Below are positions 54,333 through 63,785 of a stretch of 64,000 bases of DNA, piece by piece; position 1 is the first letter of the stretch; every line of letters begins with the position of its first letter. The stretch spans positions 1 to 64,000 of the forward strand of contig NZ_SOMG01000018.1 of the NCBI RefSeq assembly GCF_004402045.1. Reading direction: 5' to 3'. This DNA is from Lelliottia nimipressuralis. GTDB lineage: Bacteria; Pseudomonadota; Gammaproteobacteria; Enterobacterales; Enterobacteriaceae. The position numbers and the translations under genes were made by a program. The notes below the pieces were generated by a model. It was not told the DNA's origin. It saw only the letters and a list, made by a program, of their open reading frames with translations, and ran no database searches.

Positions 54333-55411
54333 CTACGCCCATTCTTGAAGCCCGCGACCTAAGCAAGCTGTTCCCCGGCCCCAAAAAACTCTTTACCCCG
54401 GCCCGGTTTGTCACGGCGGTCGATCGCGTTTCGCTTGCCGTGATGCCGGGCGAAACGCTGGCGATAGTGGGGGAGTCGGGTTCAGGAAAATCTACTCTCG
54501 GTCGTCTGCTGCTGCGTCTGCTGGAAGCCAGTGAAGGGCGCGTGTTTTACCAGGGGGAGGAGATCACGCATGCATCGGGGGCTCGCCTCAACCAGCTCCG
54601 GCGTGAATTGCAAATTATCTTCCAGGATCCCTTTGCGTCGCTCAACCCGCGCATGACGGTGGAGCAGATCGTTGGCGAGCCGCTGTGGCTGCACCAGAAC
54701 ATGAAAAAAGCCGATCGTCAGTATCGCGTCGCCGAGCTGCTTAAGACCGTTGGCCTGCCCGCCGCCTGGGCCGGACGCTACCCGCACGAGTTTTCCGGCG
54801 GGCAGCGCCAGCGTATCGGCATTGCGCGCGCGCTGGCTTCGGGGCCGAAACTGCTACTGGGCGATGAGCCTGTCTCTGCGCTGGACGTCTCCGTGCAGGC
54901 GCAGGTGGTCAACTTGCTTGAAAGCCTGAAGCATCAGTTCGGCCTGACGATGGTGATTGTCGCCCACGGTCTGGCGGTTATCCGCCATATGAGCGACCGC
55001 GTGGCGGTGATGTACCTCGGGCAAATCGTCGAGCTTGCCACCGTCGACGAGATTTTTGACGCGCCGCTGCACCCCTATACTCAGGCGCTGATCGCCTCGG
55101 CGCCGCAGATGCAGCCCGGCGTGGAACGCGACGCATCGCTGCTGCAGGGCGATTTGCCGAACCCGGCTAACCCGCCGTCCGGCTGCCGTTTCCACACCCG
55201 CTGTCCGTACGTCACCGATGAATGCCGCCAGGTCGAGCCGATCAATCAGGTGCTCGACGGCGGACGTCAGGTTGCCTGCCACCGCTGGCAGGAGATTAAC
55301 CGCGATCGCAGCGTTATCCAGATCGCACCGCCATCCGCCGCTTTTCTGCGCCGCCGCGCGCTGTTTGAACACGCGGCCACTCACTCGTCCCTTCCTTCAA
55401 GGAACTCATGA
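54329..55411 (+). CDS. Peptide ABC transporter ATP-binding protein (DppF/OppF type)
   Basis: A 360-residue partner ATPase. Walker A is GESGSGKST, the Q loop [12 protein letters not shown], the signature [13 protein letters not shown], Walker [13 protein letters not shown], and the C-terminal Cys set is [14 protein letters not shown]...ACH. It extends about 30 residues past the usual end ([19 protein letters not shown]). Overlaps of four bases with the neighbours indicate one operon. Confidence 0.93.
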   Translation: MTTPILEARDLSKLFPGPKKLFTPARFVTAVDRVSLAVMPGETLAIVGESGSGKSTLGRLLLRLLEASEGRVFYQGEEITHASGARLNQLRRELQIIFQDPFASLNPRMTVEQIVGEPLWLHQNMKKADRQYRVAELLKTVGLPAAWAGRYPHEFSGGQRQRIGIARALASGPKLLLGDEPVSALDVSVQAQVVNLLESLKHQFGLTMVIVAHGLAVIRHMSDRVAVMYLGQIVELATVDEIFDAPLHPYTQALIASAPQMQPGVERDASLLQGDLPNPANPPSGCRFHTRCPYVTDECRQVEPINQVLDGGRQVACHRWQEINRDRSVIQIAPPSAAFLRRRALFEHAATHSSLPSRNS

Positions 55412-56928
55412 TAATGACAATGCGTAATTCTCTTTTGACCGTACTGGGAAGTGTTATGTTGCTTGGCGCGGCGCTGCCCGCCCATTCTGAAAGCGTGCTG
55501 CGTATTGGTCTGGGCGCAGACCCGGACATGCTCGACCCGCATCTGGCGCGCACCTACTATGGCCGCTTCGTGTTTGCCTCCCTGTGTGACAGGCTGGTGG
55601 ATGTGGATGAAAATCTGAAGGTCGTACCCGGTCTGGCCAAAGACTGGGCGTGGAGTGACGACGGTAAAACCCTGACGCTCAATTTGCGTGAAGGCGTCAC
55701 TTTCCACGACGGTGAGAAATTCGATGCCGCTGCAGCGAAATACAACCTCGACCGCGCCCTGACCATGAAAGGCTCTCTGCGTAAAAGCGAGATCTCGTCG
55801 GTGGAGTCGATTGTCGTCACCGGCCCGATGCAGATTGCCCTGCACCTGAAAACGCCCGATGCCGCGCTGCTGATGCAGCTCACCGACCGCGCGGGCGCGA
55901 TGATGGCCCCCGAAGCGGCGAAAAAGCCTGACTTTGCCGCTCATCCGGTCTGTTCCGGCCCGTATAAATTCGACAGCCGCGTGTCGCAGGACCGCATTGT
56001 TCTGACCCGTTTCGACAACTACTGGAACAAAGACGCCTACCACTTCGACAAAATCATCTATCTGCCGATCCCGGATGCTTCCGTGCGCCTGGCTAACCTG
56101 CGCGCGGGCGATCTCGACCTGACTGAAGGCATCGCCGCCAGCGACGTCAAAACCGTCGAAGCCGACAGCAAGCTGGCGCTGGCGAAGGTGACGGGCCTGG
56201 GCTATCAGGGGATCACCTTTAATATCAATAACGGCAAGGTACCCGCCAACGATCCGTTCAAAGATGCCCGCGTGCGCGAGGCGTTTTCTCAGGCCATCGA
56301 CCGCGATGCGTTAAACCAGGTGGTCTTTGAAGGGCTTTACACCCCGGCAAACCAGGCGTTTTCGCCGGTCAGCCCGTATCACGTTAATCTGCCGGTCCCA
56401 CCGCGCGATGTCGACAAAGCGAAAGCCTTGCTGAAAGCCGCAGGCGTGACCGCGCCGCTGACCGTCAACCTGCTGGTGCCGAACAACCCAACCTCCCAGC
56501 AGGTAGGCCAGGTGCTTCAGGCTATGGTCGCCGAGGCTGGCTTTACCCTGAACCTGCAGATGACCGAATTCGCCACGCTGCTGGATCGCCAGCAGAGCGG
56601 TGACTATCAGCTGAGCTTCTCCGGCTGGTCGGGTCGCCCGGATCCGGACGGAAGCATCTACGGCTTTATCAACAGCAAAGGCACGCTTAACGACGGCCGC
56701 TACAGCAACGCGCAGGTCGATGAGTGGCTGACCCAGGCGCGCCAGAGCACCGATCAGGCCGCACGCCAGCCGCTGTACGACAAAGTGGTGAAGCAGCTGC
56801 AGACCGATATGCCGATTGCCTACCTCTACTTCGAGCCGCGCATTTTTGGCCTGAACAAGAAAGTGCAGGGCTTTAAGCCTTATCCGGACGGCATCGTGCG
56901 TCTGGCCGGTTTGACGCTGGCGAAATAA
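55408..56928 (+). CDS. Peptide ABC transporter substrate-binding protein (family 5)
   Basis: A 506-residue periplasmic protein. The signal peptide (MRNSLLTVLGSVMLLGAALPAHS) is followed by the SBP_bac_5 layout: LRIGLGADPDMLDPHLART, LAKDWAWSDDGKTLTLNLREGVTFHDGEKF and DARVREAFSQAIDRDAL. Substrate class is peptide-like; the linked gamma-glutamyltransferase suggests gamma-glutamyl peptides or glutathione. ATG codons at 55408, 55414 and 55420 share one AAGGA. I keep 55408 because it gives the ATGA overlap with the preceding gene. Confidence 0.92.
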   Translation: MIMTMRNSLLTVLGSVMLLGAALPAHSESVLRIGLGADPDMLDPHLARTYYGRFVFASLCDRLVDVDENLKVVPGLAKDWAWSDDGKTLTLNLREGVTFHDGEKFDAAAAKYNLDRALTMKGSLRKSEISSVESIVVTGPMQIALHLKTPDAALLMQLTDRAGAMMAPEAAKKPDFAAHPVCSGPYKFDSRVSQDRIVLTRFDNYWNKDAYHFDKIIYLPIPDASVRLANLRAGDLDLTEGIAASDVKTVEADSKLALAKVTGLGYQGITFNINNGKVPANDPFKDARVREAFSQAIDRDALNQVVFEGLYTPANQAFSPVSPYHVNLPVPPRDVDKAKALLKAAGVTAPLTVNLLVPNNPTSQQVGQVLQAMVAEAGFTLNLQMTEFATLLDRQQSGDYQLSFSGWSGRPDPDGSIYGFINSKGTLNDGRYSNAQVDEWLTQARQSTDQAARQPLYDKVVKQLQTDMPIAYLYFEPRIFGLNKKVQGFKPYPDGIVRLAGLTLAK

Positions 56929-56946
56929 ACGTCCTGAGGAGAGCCC

Positions 56947-57888
56947 ATGCTGGAACTGATTTGCAAACGTCTGCTGCTGGCCGTCCCAACGCTGTTGCTG
57001 GTGAGCATGATGGTCTTCGGGCTGCAAAAGCTGCTGCCCGGTGACCCGCTAATCGCCATGGCCGGGGAGGAGCGCGATCCGGCGGTCATCGCCCAGCTGC
57101 GTGCGGAGCTGAACCTCGATGCGCCGATCCCCGTGCAGTATTTCAACTGGCTGACGCGCGCGCTGCAGGGCGATCTGGGCGTCTCCTTACGCACGCATGA
57201 ACCGGTAACGCAGCTTATTGCCAGCAAGCTGCCGGTCACGCTGGAGCTGTCGCTGCTGGCGATGATCATCGCGCTGGTGTTCGGCATCAGCATGGGGATC
57301 CTCGCCGCGGTGAACAAAAACAGCTGGGTCGATCACGGGGCAAACTTTGTGGCGATCTCGGGGATCTCGATTCCCCACTTCTGGCTGGGGATCCTGCTGA
57401 TTCTGGTCTTCTCGGTGAACCTGCAGTGGCTGCCCGCGTCTGGCTATGTGCCGTTCAGTGAAGATCCGCTTCAGAACCTGCGTACGTTACTGCTGCCCGC
57501 TGCCGTGCTCGGAACCGGTCTGGCGGCGACGCTGATGCGCCATACCCGCGCGTCGATGATTGCGGTACTGAAGGCGGACTACATCCGCACCGCGCGGGCC
57601 AAGGGGCTATTGCCGAAAGCGGTGATCTTAAAGCACGCGTTTCGCAACGCGCTGGTGCCGGTGATCACCCTCACCACGCTGCTGTTCGGCGAGCTGCTGG
57701 GCGGCGCGGTGCTGACCGAGCAGGTCTTCACCATTCCGGGCTTCGGCAAGATGATCGTCGATTCGGTATTTAACCGCGACTATGCGGTGGTGCAGGGCGT
57801 AGTGCTGATCGTGGCGATCGGCTTTCTGATGCTGAACCTGCTGGCTGACGTGCTCTACGTCCTTATCAACCCGAAAATGCGAGGTTAA
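56947..57888 (+). CDS. Peptide ABC transporter permease (DppB type)
   Basis: A 313-residue inner-membrane permease with six predicted helices. The N-terminal DppB-type segment contains LLPGDPLIAMAGEERD, and the EAA loop is DYIRTARAKGLLPKAVILKHAFRNAL, which contacts the ATPases. It forms a heterodimer with the next gene's product. CTGAGGAGAG lies upstream of the ATG. Confidence 0.94.
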   Translation: MLELICKRLLLAVPTLLLVSMMVFGLQKLLPGDPLIAMAGEERDPAVIAQLRAELNLDAPIPVQYFNWLTRALQGDLGVSLRTHEPVTQLIASKLPVTLELSLLAMIIALVFGISMGILAAVNKNSWVDHGANFVAISGISIPHFWLGILLILVFSVNLQWLPASGYVPFSEDPLQNLRTLLLPAAVLGTGLAATLMRHTRASMIAVLKADYIRTARAKGLLPKAVILKHAFRNALVPVITLTTLLFGELLGGAVLTEQVFTIPGFGKMIVDSVFNRDYAVVQGVVLIVAIGFLMLNLLADVLYVLINPKMRG

Positions 57889-57890
57889 TC

Positions 57891-58766
57891 ATGGCGGAAC
57901 TGACCACTCAAACCGTTGCGCCCGCGCTGCCGCGCGCGCAGAACCGGGTGCTGAAGAAATTCCTCGCCAATAAAAGTGCGGTGATTGGTGCGGTGGTGGT
58001 GGGCTTCTTTGTGCTGGTGGCGCTGCTGGCGCCGTGGATCGCCCCGTTCGACCCGGTTAAAGCCAACTTCCTTGCGGTGCGCAAGGCGCCGTCGGCGATG
58101 TACTGGTTCGGCACCGACGAGCTGGGGCGCGACATCTTATCGCGCATTATCTGGGGCGCGCGCACCTCGCTGATGGCAGGCTGTATGTCGGTTGTTATCG
58201 CGGTAGTCATCGGCGTGCCGCTGGGGCTGGTGGCGGGTTACTTCCAGAAGATGTGGGATGGCGTGATCTCGCGCTTTATCGAGGCGCTGCTGGCCTGTCC
58301 GTTCCTGATCATGGCGATCGCGCTGGGGGCATTTTTGGGCCCGAGCCTCACCAACGCGATGATCGCCATTGGCCTTTCGGCGATGCCGATCTTCGCCCGC
58401 CTGACGCGCGGGCAGGTGATCGCCATTCGTAACGAAGAATACATCGACGGCGCGCGGGCGATTGGCCTGCCGGATCGCTGGATCATCATCAAATACATCC
58501 TGCCAAACGTGATGTCGCCGATCCTGGTGCAGGCCACGCTGGCCATCGCCTCGGCGATTATCGCTGAAGCCAGTCTGTCGTTTTTGGGGCTGGGGCAGCA
58601 GCCGCCAAATCCGTCCTGGGGCTCAATGCTCAACACCGCGAAAGGGTTTCTTGAGCAGGCGCCGTGGATGTCCGTTTTCCCCGGCGTGGCGATTTTCCTT
58701 GCCGTGCAGGGCTTTAATTTACTCGGCGACGGGCTGCGCGATGCGCTCGATCCGCGCCACGACTAA
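57891..58766 (+). CDS. Peptide ABC transporter permease (DppC type)
   Basis: A 291-residue permease. The DppC-type N-terminal OppC region (KKFLANKSAVIGAVVVGFF, WFGTDELGRDILSRIIWGAR) and the EAA loop (EYIDGARAIGLPDRWIIIKY) are present, with six hydrophobic helices. It starts two bases after the DppB-type gene and ends ten bases before the gamma-glutamyltransferase, in the same operon. Confidence 0.94.
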   Translation: MAELTTQTVAPALPRAQNRVLKKFLANKSAVIGAVVVGFFVLVALLAPWIAPFDPVKANFLAVRKAPSAMYWFGTDELGRDILSRIIWGARTSLMAGCMSVVIAVVIGVPLGLVAGYFQKMWDGVISRFIEALLACPFLIMAIALGAFLGPSLTNAMIAIGLSAMPIFARLTRGQVIAIRNEEYIDGARAIGLPDRWIIIKYILPNVMSPILVQATLAIASAIIAEASLSFLGLGQQPPNPSWGSMLNTAKGFLEQAPWMSVFPGVAIFLAVQGFNLLGDGLRDALDPRHD

Positions 58767-58775
58767 GGAGTCATG

Positions 58776-60377
58776 ATGACCAAAGCGCTTGATTTTACCT
58801 CCGGCTACGCTTCACGCCGCCCGCCGATGATGGGCCATAACGCGGTTGCGACGTCTCAGCCGCTGGCGGCACAGGCGGGCATGAAGATGCTGCAGCTGGG
58901 GGGGAATGCCGTTGATGCGGCCATTGCCACCGCGATGGCGCTGACGGTGGTAGAGCCGACCGGCAACGGGATTGGCAGCGATGCCTTTGCCATCGTCTGG
59001 GACGGCGAAAAGCTGCACGGCCTGAACGCGTCCGGTCGTTCGCCTGCCAGCTGGCATGCGGATCTGTTTGCCGGAAAAACCGCGGTGCCGGAAATTGGCT
59101 GGGACGCGGTGACCGTGCCGGGTGCTGTATCCGGCTGGGTGGCCCTGGCAGAACGTTTTGGCACGCTGCCGCTGACCACGCTGGCGCAGCCTGCCATTGA
59201 CTACGCGCGCAATGGTTTCCCGGTCTCCCCGCTGATTGGGCATCTCTGGCAGCGCGGCTATAACAAGCTGAAAGATCAGCCGGGCTTTAGCGCCTGCTTC
59301 GCGCCGGAAGGCCGCGCCCCGCGCGTGGGGGAGATCTTCCGTAACCCGGCGCAGGCAAACTCGCTGGAGCTGATTGCGAAAACCAACGGCGACGCGTTTT
59401 ACCACGGCGAACTGGCGCAGAAAATTGCCGCCTTCGCCAAAGAGCATGGCGCGCATCTGACGGCTGAGGATCTGGCAAACCATCGCGTGGACTGGGTAGA
59501 CCTGCTGTCGCGGGACTTCGCGGGCGGTTCGGTTCAGGAGCTGCCGCCTAACGGCCAGGGGATCGCCACGCTGATTGCGCTCGGCATCCTGGAGCAGTGC
59601 GGCATTGAGAAGCACCATCCGGATTCTGTGCAATCCCTGCACCTGTCCATTGAGGCGATGAAGCTGGCACTGGCGGATCTCGATCGCTACGTGGCGGATG
59701 AAGACCACATGGCGTTCGCGGCGAAAGAGCTGCTTAGCGATCGTTATCTGAAGTCGCGCGCGGCGCTGATCAACCACGATAGCGCCTCTGATTTTGTCTA
59801 CGGTTCCCCGACGCAGAGCGGCACGGTCTACATCAGCAGCGCCGACGCCAGCGGGATGATGGTTTCGTTTATTCAGTCCAACTATATGGGCTTTGGGTCA
59901 GGTATTGTGGTGCCGGATACCGGGATCAGCCTGCAAAACCGGGGCTGTGGGTTTGTGCTGGATCCAGAACACCCGAACGCGCTGGCCGGCAGCAAGCGTC
60001 CGTTCCACACCATCATTCCGGGTTTTGCGATGGACGGCAACGGCAAGCCGCTGATGTCCTTCGGCGTGATGGGCGGGCCGATGCAGGCGCAAGGGCATAT
60101 GCAGATGGCGCTGCGCATAATGCTGCACGGGCAAAACCCGCAGGCGGCAATCGATGCCCCGCGCTGGCGCGTGGTGCAGGGCAGGGAGGTGATCGTTGAA
60201 TCAACGTTCGATCGCAATACTATCGCGGCGCTGCGCGAGCGCGGACATCAGATCGTGGTGGAAGATCCGCTGCAGGATTACAACTTTGGCGGGGCGCAGG
60301 TGATTTACCGTATGCCGGAAGGGCACTACGTGGCCGCAACGGAAAGCCGCAAGGACGGGCAGGCGTTGGTGAGTTAA
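58776..60377 (+). CDS. Leaderless gamma-glutamyltransferase family protein
   Basis: A 533-residue GGT-family enzyme that transfers or hydrolyses gamma-glutamyl groups. No signal peptide is present (MTKALDFTSGYASRRPPMM), unlike periplasmic Ggt, so it should act in the cytosol like the YwrD group. The N-terminal GGNAVDAAIATAMALTVVEP and GIGSDAFAIVWD blocks are typical. The autocatalytic Thr is probably in QSGTVYISSADASG (about residue 350), followed by NYMGFGSGIVVPDTGISLQNRG. I prefer the ATG at 58776 (AAGGAG five bases away) over 58773. As the last gene of the operon it would open gamma-glutamyl peptides imported by the transporter. Confidence 0.87.
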   Translation: MTKALDFTSGYASRRPPMMGHNAVATSQPLAAQAGMKMLQLGGNAVDAAIATAMALTVVEPTGNGIGSDAFAIVWDGEKLHGLNASGRSPASWHADLFAGKTAVPEIGWDAVTVPGAVSGWVALAERFGTLPLTTLAQPAIDYARNGFPVSPLIGHLWQRGYNKLKDQPGFSACFAPEGRAPRVGEIFRNPAQANSLELIAKTNGDAFYHGELAQKIAAFAKEHGAHLTAEDLANHRVDWVDLLSRDFAGGSVQELPPNGQGIATLIALGILEQCGIEKHHPDSVQSLHLSIEAMKLALADLDRYVADEDHMAFAAKELLSDRYLKSRAALINHDSASDFVYGSPTQSGTVYISSADASGMMVSFIQSNYMGFGSGIVVPDTGISLQNRGCGFVLDPEHPNALAGSKRPFHTIIPGFAMDGNGKPLMSFGVMGGPMQAQGHMQMALRIMLHGQNPQAAIDAPRWRVVQGREVIVESTFDRNTIAALRERGHQIVVEDPLQDYNFGGAQVIYRMPEGHYVAATESRKDGQALVS

Positions 60378-60382
60378 TTAAC

Positions 60383-60456
60383 GCCCGGTGGCGCTGCGCT
60401 TACCGGGCCTACGCAGTGCTTTTTGTAGGCCGGGGACGGCGTAGCCGCCACCCGGC
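60383..60456. repeat. REP/BIME element between convergent genes
   Basis: Two REP-like units in inverted orientation: GCCCGGTGGCGCTGCGCTTA... at 60383-60412 and GTAGGCCGGGGACGGCGTAG... at 60425-60456. The second ends CCCGGCTTTTTT and can terminate the rightward transcript. This is the usual place for such elements, between gene ends. Confidence 0.88.
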
Positions 60457-60461
60457 TTTTT

Positions 60462-61232
60462 TCACCCAATACTAAACGGATCCGCATCCTGCCACGCCGG
60501 AAACTTCTCGCGATACTCCTGCAGCGCCGTCAATGACAGTTCTGCATCAATACGCGTTGCCTGATGCGGCTCGGCAGTCGCAATAATTTCGCCCTGTGGA
60601 TTCACCACCCGGCTGTCGCCGCGATAGTGATGCCCGTTGCCGTCAGTGCCTACCCGGTTACAGCCCACCACGTAGGCCTGGTTCTCAATCGCGCGCGCCA
60701 CAAGCAGCGACTGCCAGTGCAGAGAACGCGGCGCAGGCCAGTTGGCGACATACAGCGCCAGGTCGTAATCATTGCGGTTGCGTGACCATACCGGGAAGCG
60801 CAGGTCGTAGCAGACCAGCGGCAGAATACGCCAGCCGCGCCACTCAAACACTACGCGCTCGTTACCCGCTTCATAGTGATGATGCTCTTCCGCCATGCGG
60901 AACAGGTGGCGCTTGTCGTAGAAATGCACTTTCCCTTCTGGCTCAACCAGCAGGAAGCGGTTCACCGGCCCGCGATCGGTTTGCAGGGCGGCGCTACCGG
61001 CAATCAGCGCGTTCGTCTGCTGCGCTTTGGTATGCATCCAGGCGACCACCTCATCCTGCGGCATCGACTGTGTCGCCGCTTCCATGGCGAAGCCGGTGGT
61101 GAACATCTCAGGCAGGACAATCACATCTCGCCCGGTAATCTCTTCCAGTTGACGATCGAAGTGGCGCAGGTTGGCGGGGCCATCCATCCACACTAAAGGT
61201 TGCTGCAAAATAGAAATCTTCAGACCAGGCAC
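60462..61232 (-). CDS. yafV: Omega-amidase YafV (nitrilase family)
   Basis: A 256-residue cytosolic amidase that hydrolyses alpha-ketoglutaramate and related omega-amides. The catalytic triad is visible: Glu in VIVLPEMFTTGF, Lys in FYDKRHLFRM and Cys in LPLVCYDLRFPVW. The sequence follows E. coli YafV throughout, including the EFPAWQDAD-like end. It marks the return to E. coli gene order. In E. coli the lysozyme inhibitor gene ivy lies between yafV and fadE, but here fadE follows directly. Confidence 0.95.
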   Translation of the reverse strand: MPGLKISILQQPLVWMDGPANLRHFDRQLEEITGRDVIVLPEMFTTGFAMEAATQSMPQDEVVAWMHTKAQQTNALIAGSAALQTDRGPVNRFLLVEPEGKVHFYDKRHLFRMAEEHHHYEAGNERVVFEWRGWRILPLVCYDLRFPVWSRNRNDYDLALYVANWPAPRSLHWQSLLVARAIENQAYVVGCNRVGTDGNGHHYRGDSRVVNPQGEIIATAEPHQATRIDAELSLTALQEYREKFPAWQDADPFSIG

Positions 61233-61300
61233 AATTCAGACTCCTCAAACGACCGCTTTTTGACACTGTAGCACGACATAACGAGAAAATGTGGCAATAA

Positions 61301-61325
61301 AAAACCCCGCGCGAGGCGGGGTTTG
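61301..61325 (-). terminator. Terminator of fadE
   Basis: The stem AAACCCCGC/GCGGGGTTT, read on the minus strand, is followed by TTTTTATTG. It lies 16 bases beyond the fadE stop and before yafV. Confidence 0.88.
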
Positions 61326-61340
61326 TGCAGGCAAAATGCG

Positions 61341-63785
61341 TTATGCCGCTTCAGGTTTACGGTGCTTCTCCGGCAGCTTTACCGGCTGCGTCGCCAGCTC
61401 GTCCGGTTCGAAATCATCGACGTTAATACTGCGCAGACGGCTCTCTTCGGCTTTCACCAGCAGAGCAGCTTCATCTTTATTGATAATGCCACCTGCCAGC
61501 GCCTGTTTCGCCAGTTCGTCCAGACGGGTAAACGGCAGGTTTTTGCCCAGCTGCTTACAAATTTTCTGGTGAATCGGGTCGGCAGCCATCACGTCCAGCA
61601 GCGCCTCTTCCAGCAGACCTACCGGGTTGTGCGGCGTCGGTGCCAGATACTGACCGCGGCCGATACGGGAGCGGGTTGCGCTCGGTACCTGCAGGATCTT
61701 CGCCACTTTATGGTCCAGCTTGTCAGACGGTGCCAGATGATGACGACCGGTCGGGAAGATCACCACGCGCAGGGCGCCTGCGACAAAGCGGTTCGGGAAG
61801 TTCGCCAGCAGATCGTCAATGGCCTGCTCTGCCTGATACATCGCATCCTGAACGCCCCAGTGCACCAGCGGCAGATCCGCTTCCTGACGGCCTTCGTCGT
61901 CGTAGCGTTTCAGGACCGCAGAGGCCAGGAAGATCTGGCTCAGCACGTCGCCCAGACGGGCAGAGATACGTTCGCGACGCTTCAGGCTACCGCCCAGCAC
62001 CGCCATCGAGACATCAGACAGCAGCGCCAGGTTGGCGCTCAGACGGTTAAGATGCTGGTAATAACGTTTCGTCGCATCGCCGGTCGGCGTCGCGCTGGTC
62101 AGACCGCGCGTCAGGCCCAGCCAGAAGCTGCGCACCTTGTTGCTACCCACGTGACCGATATGTTTGAACAGCAGCTTATCGAAGGCATCCACGTCGTTAT
62201 TCTGCGCAGCGGCCATCTCTTCGAGCACGTACGGATGGCAGCGAATTGCCCCCTGACCGAAGATCATCATGCTGCGGGTCAGGATGTTTGCCCCCTCAAC
62301 GGTGATGGCAATCGGTGCGCCCTGATAGCCACGCGCCAGGAAGTTGCCTTCGCCGAGCATAATGCCCTTACCGCCTGCGATATCCATCGCGTCAATGATC
62401 GACTGCTGCGCGCGGTGGGTACAGTGGTACTTCACAATCGCGGACAGCACGGCCGGTTTTTCGCCCAGCATGATGCCGTAGGTAATCAGGGAAGCAGCGG
62501 CATCCATCACGTAGGCGTTGCCTGCGATACGCGCCAGCGGCTCTTCGATACCTTCCATCTTGCCGATGGAGATTTTAAACTGACGGCGGATGTGGGCGTA
62601 AGCACCAATCCCCATCGCCACGGACTTCAGACCACCGGTTGAGTTCGACGGCAGGGTAATGCCGCGACCCACAGACAGACATTCCACCAGCATACGCCAG
62701 CCCTGACCGGCCATTTTCGGGCCACCGATGATGTAATCAATCGGCACAAAGATATCCTGGCCGCGGGTTGGGCCGTTCTGGAACGGTACGTTCAGCGGGA
62801 AGTGACGACGACCAATTTCAACGCCAGGGGTAGAGGTTGGGATCAGCGCACAGGTAATGCCCAGATCTTCTTCGCCGCCCAGCAGTTTTTCCGGGTCAGA
62901 GAGCTTAAAGGCCAGACCCAGCACGGTGGCGATTGGCGCCAGAGTGATATAACGCTTGTTCCAGGTCAGGCGCATACCCAGCACCTGCTCGCCCTGCCAT
63001 TCGCCCATGCAGACCACGCCGGTATCCGGAATCGCGCCCGCATCGGAGCCTGCTTCCGGGCTGGTCAGCGCGAAGCAAGGAATTTCCTGACCGCGAGCCA
63101 GACGCGGCAGGTAATGATCTTTCTGTTCTTCCGTACCGTAATGCTGCAGCAGCTCGCCCGGACCTAAGGAGTTCGGTACGCCAACGGTGATCGCCAGGAT
63201 CCCGGAAACGCCCGCCAGCTTTTGCAGTACGCGAGCCTGAGCGTAAGCGGAGAATTCCAGACCACCGTACTCTTTCTTAATGATCATCGCGAAGAAGCGA
63301 TGTTCTTTCAGGTATGCCCACAGTTCTGGCGGCAGGTCAGCCATTTCATGGGTGATGGCAAAGTCGTTCGCCATACGGCACGCTTCTTCCACCGGGCCAT
63401 CAATAAAGGCCTGTTCTTCAGCGGTCAGGCGCGGCTGCGGATAGTTATGCAGTTTCTTCCAGTCCGGGTTGCCCTGGAACAGGTCACCTTCCCACCAGGT
63501 GGTGCCCGCATCAATCGCTTCTTTCTCTGTACGCGACATCGGCGGCATCACTTTACGGAAGCCCTTGAACACCGGCGCGGAGATCATTGATTTACGCATC
63601 GGGGCAAAGTTAAACGGCAGAAGAATGATGGCAAGAGGGACTAAAAGCCAGATATTCCACAGACCGGCGACGCCAAGTGCAGCGGTCCAGGCCAGAAGAA
63701 TCAGGCTGCTCAGGAATAAACTGACGCGGTGATAGAACAACACACCGAGCAGAACAACGGTTGCGAGAATGCTCAAAATCATCAT
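61341..63785 (-). CDS. fadE: Acyl-CoA dehydrogenase FadE
   Basis: An 814-residue membrane-associated flavoenzyme, identical in length to E. coli FadE, that makes the first oxidation of fatty-acid beta-oxidation. Two N-terminal hydrophobic segments (about 4-65) are followed by the acyl-CoA dehydrogenase core (about 110-500, with [20 protein letters not shown] and [16 protein letters not shown]) and a C-terminal DUF1974-type extension (about 515-800). The end [15 protein letters not shown] is conserved. A FadR-type site lies upstream, so repression by FadR and relief by long-chain acyl-CoA are expected. Confidence 0.97.
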   Translation of the reverse strand: MMILSILATVVLLGVLFYHRVSLFLSSLILLAWTAALGVAGLWNIWLLVPLAIILLPFNFAPMRKSMISAPVFKGFRKVMPPMSRTEKEAIDAGTTWWEGDLFQGNPDWKKLHNYPQPRLTAEEQAFIDGPVEEACRMANDFAITHEMADLPPELWAYLKEHRFFAMIIKKEYGGLEFSAYAQARVLQKLAGVSGILAITVGVPNSLGPGELLQHYGTEEQKDHYLPRLARGQEIPCFALTSPEAGSDAGAIPDTGVVCMGEWQGEQVLGMRLTWNKRYITLAPIATVLGLAFKLSDPEKLLGGEEDLGITCALIPTSTPGVEIGRRHFPLNVPFQNGPTRGQDIFVPIDYIIGGPKMAGQGWRMLVECLSVGRGITLPSNSTGGLKSVAMGIGAYAHIRRQFKISIGKMEGIEEPLARIAGNAYVMDAAASLITYGIMLGEKPAVLSAIVKYHCTHRAQQSIIDAMDIAGGKGIMLGEGNFLARGYQGAPIAITVEGANILTRSMMIFGQGAIRCHPYVLEEMAAAQNNDVDAFDKLLFKHIGHVGSNKVRSFWLGLTRGLTSATPTGDATKRYYQHLNRLSANLALLSDVSMAVLGGSLKRRERISARLGDVLSQIFLASAVLKRYDDEGRQEADLPLVHWGVQDAMYQAEQAIDDLLANFPNRFVAGALRVVIFPTGRHHLAPSDKLDHKVAKILQVPSATRSRIGRGQYLAPTPHNPVGLLEEALLDVMAADPIHQKICKQLGKNLPFTRLDELAKQALAGGIINKDEAALLVKAEESRLRSINVDDFEPDELATQPVKLPEKHRKPEAA

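Noticed and set aside
58812-59777. A 321-codon minus-strand frame antisense to the gamma-glutamyltransferase gene.
   Set aside because: It is Arg- and Gln-rich with no recognisable domain; the plus-strand enzyme is complete.
52266-60461. A second copy of the tRNA-Asp 3' end that would mark an island boundary.
   Set aside because: I saw no repeat of the last 20 bases of the tRNA near the right edge, so no attachment site is claimed.
61323-62642. A 439-codon plus-strand frame antisense to fadE.
   Set aside because: It lies wholly inside fadE on the other strand and encodes a Gln/Arg/His-rich sequence typical of antisense frames; fadE is full length and conserved.
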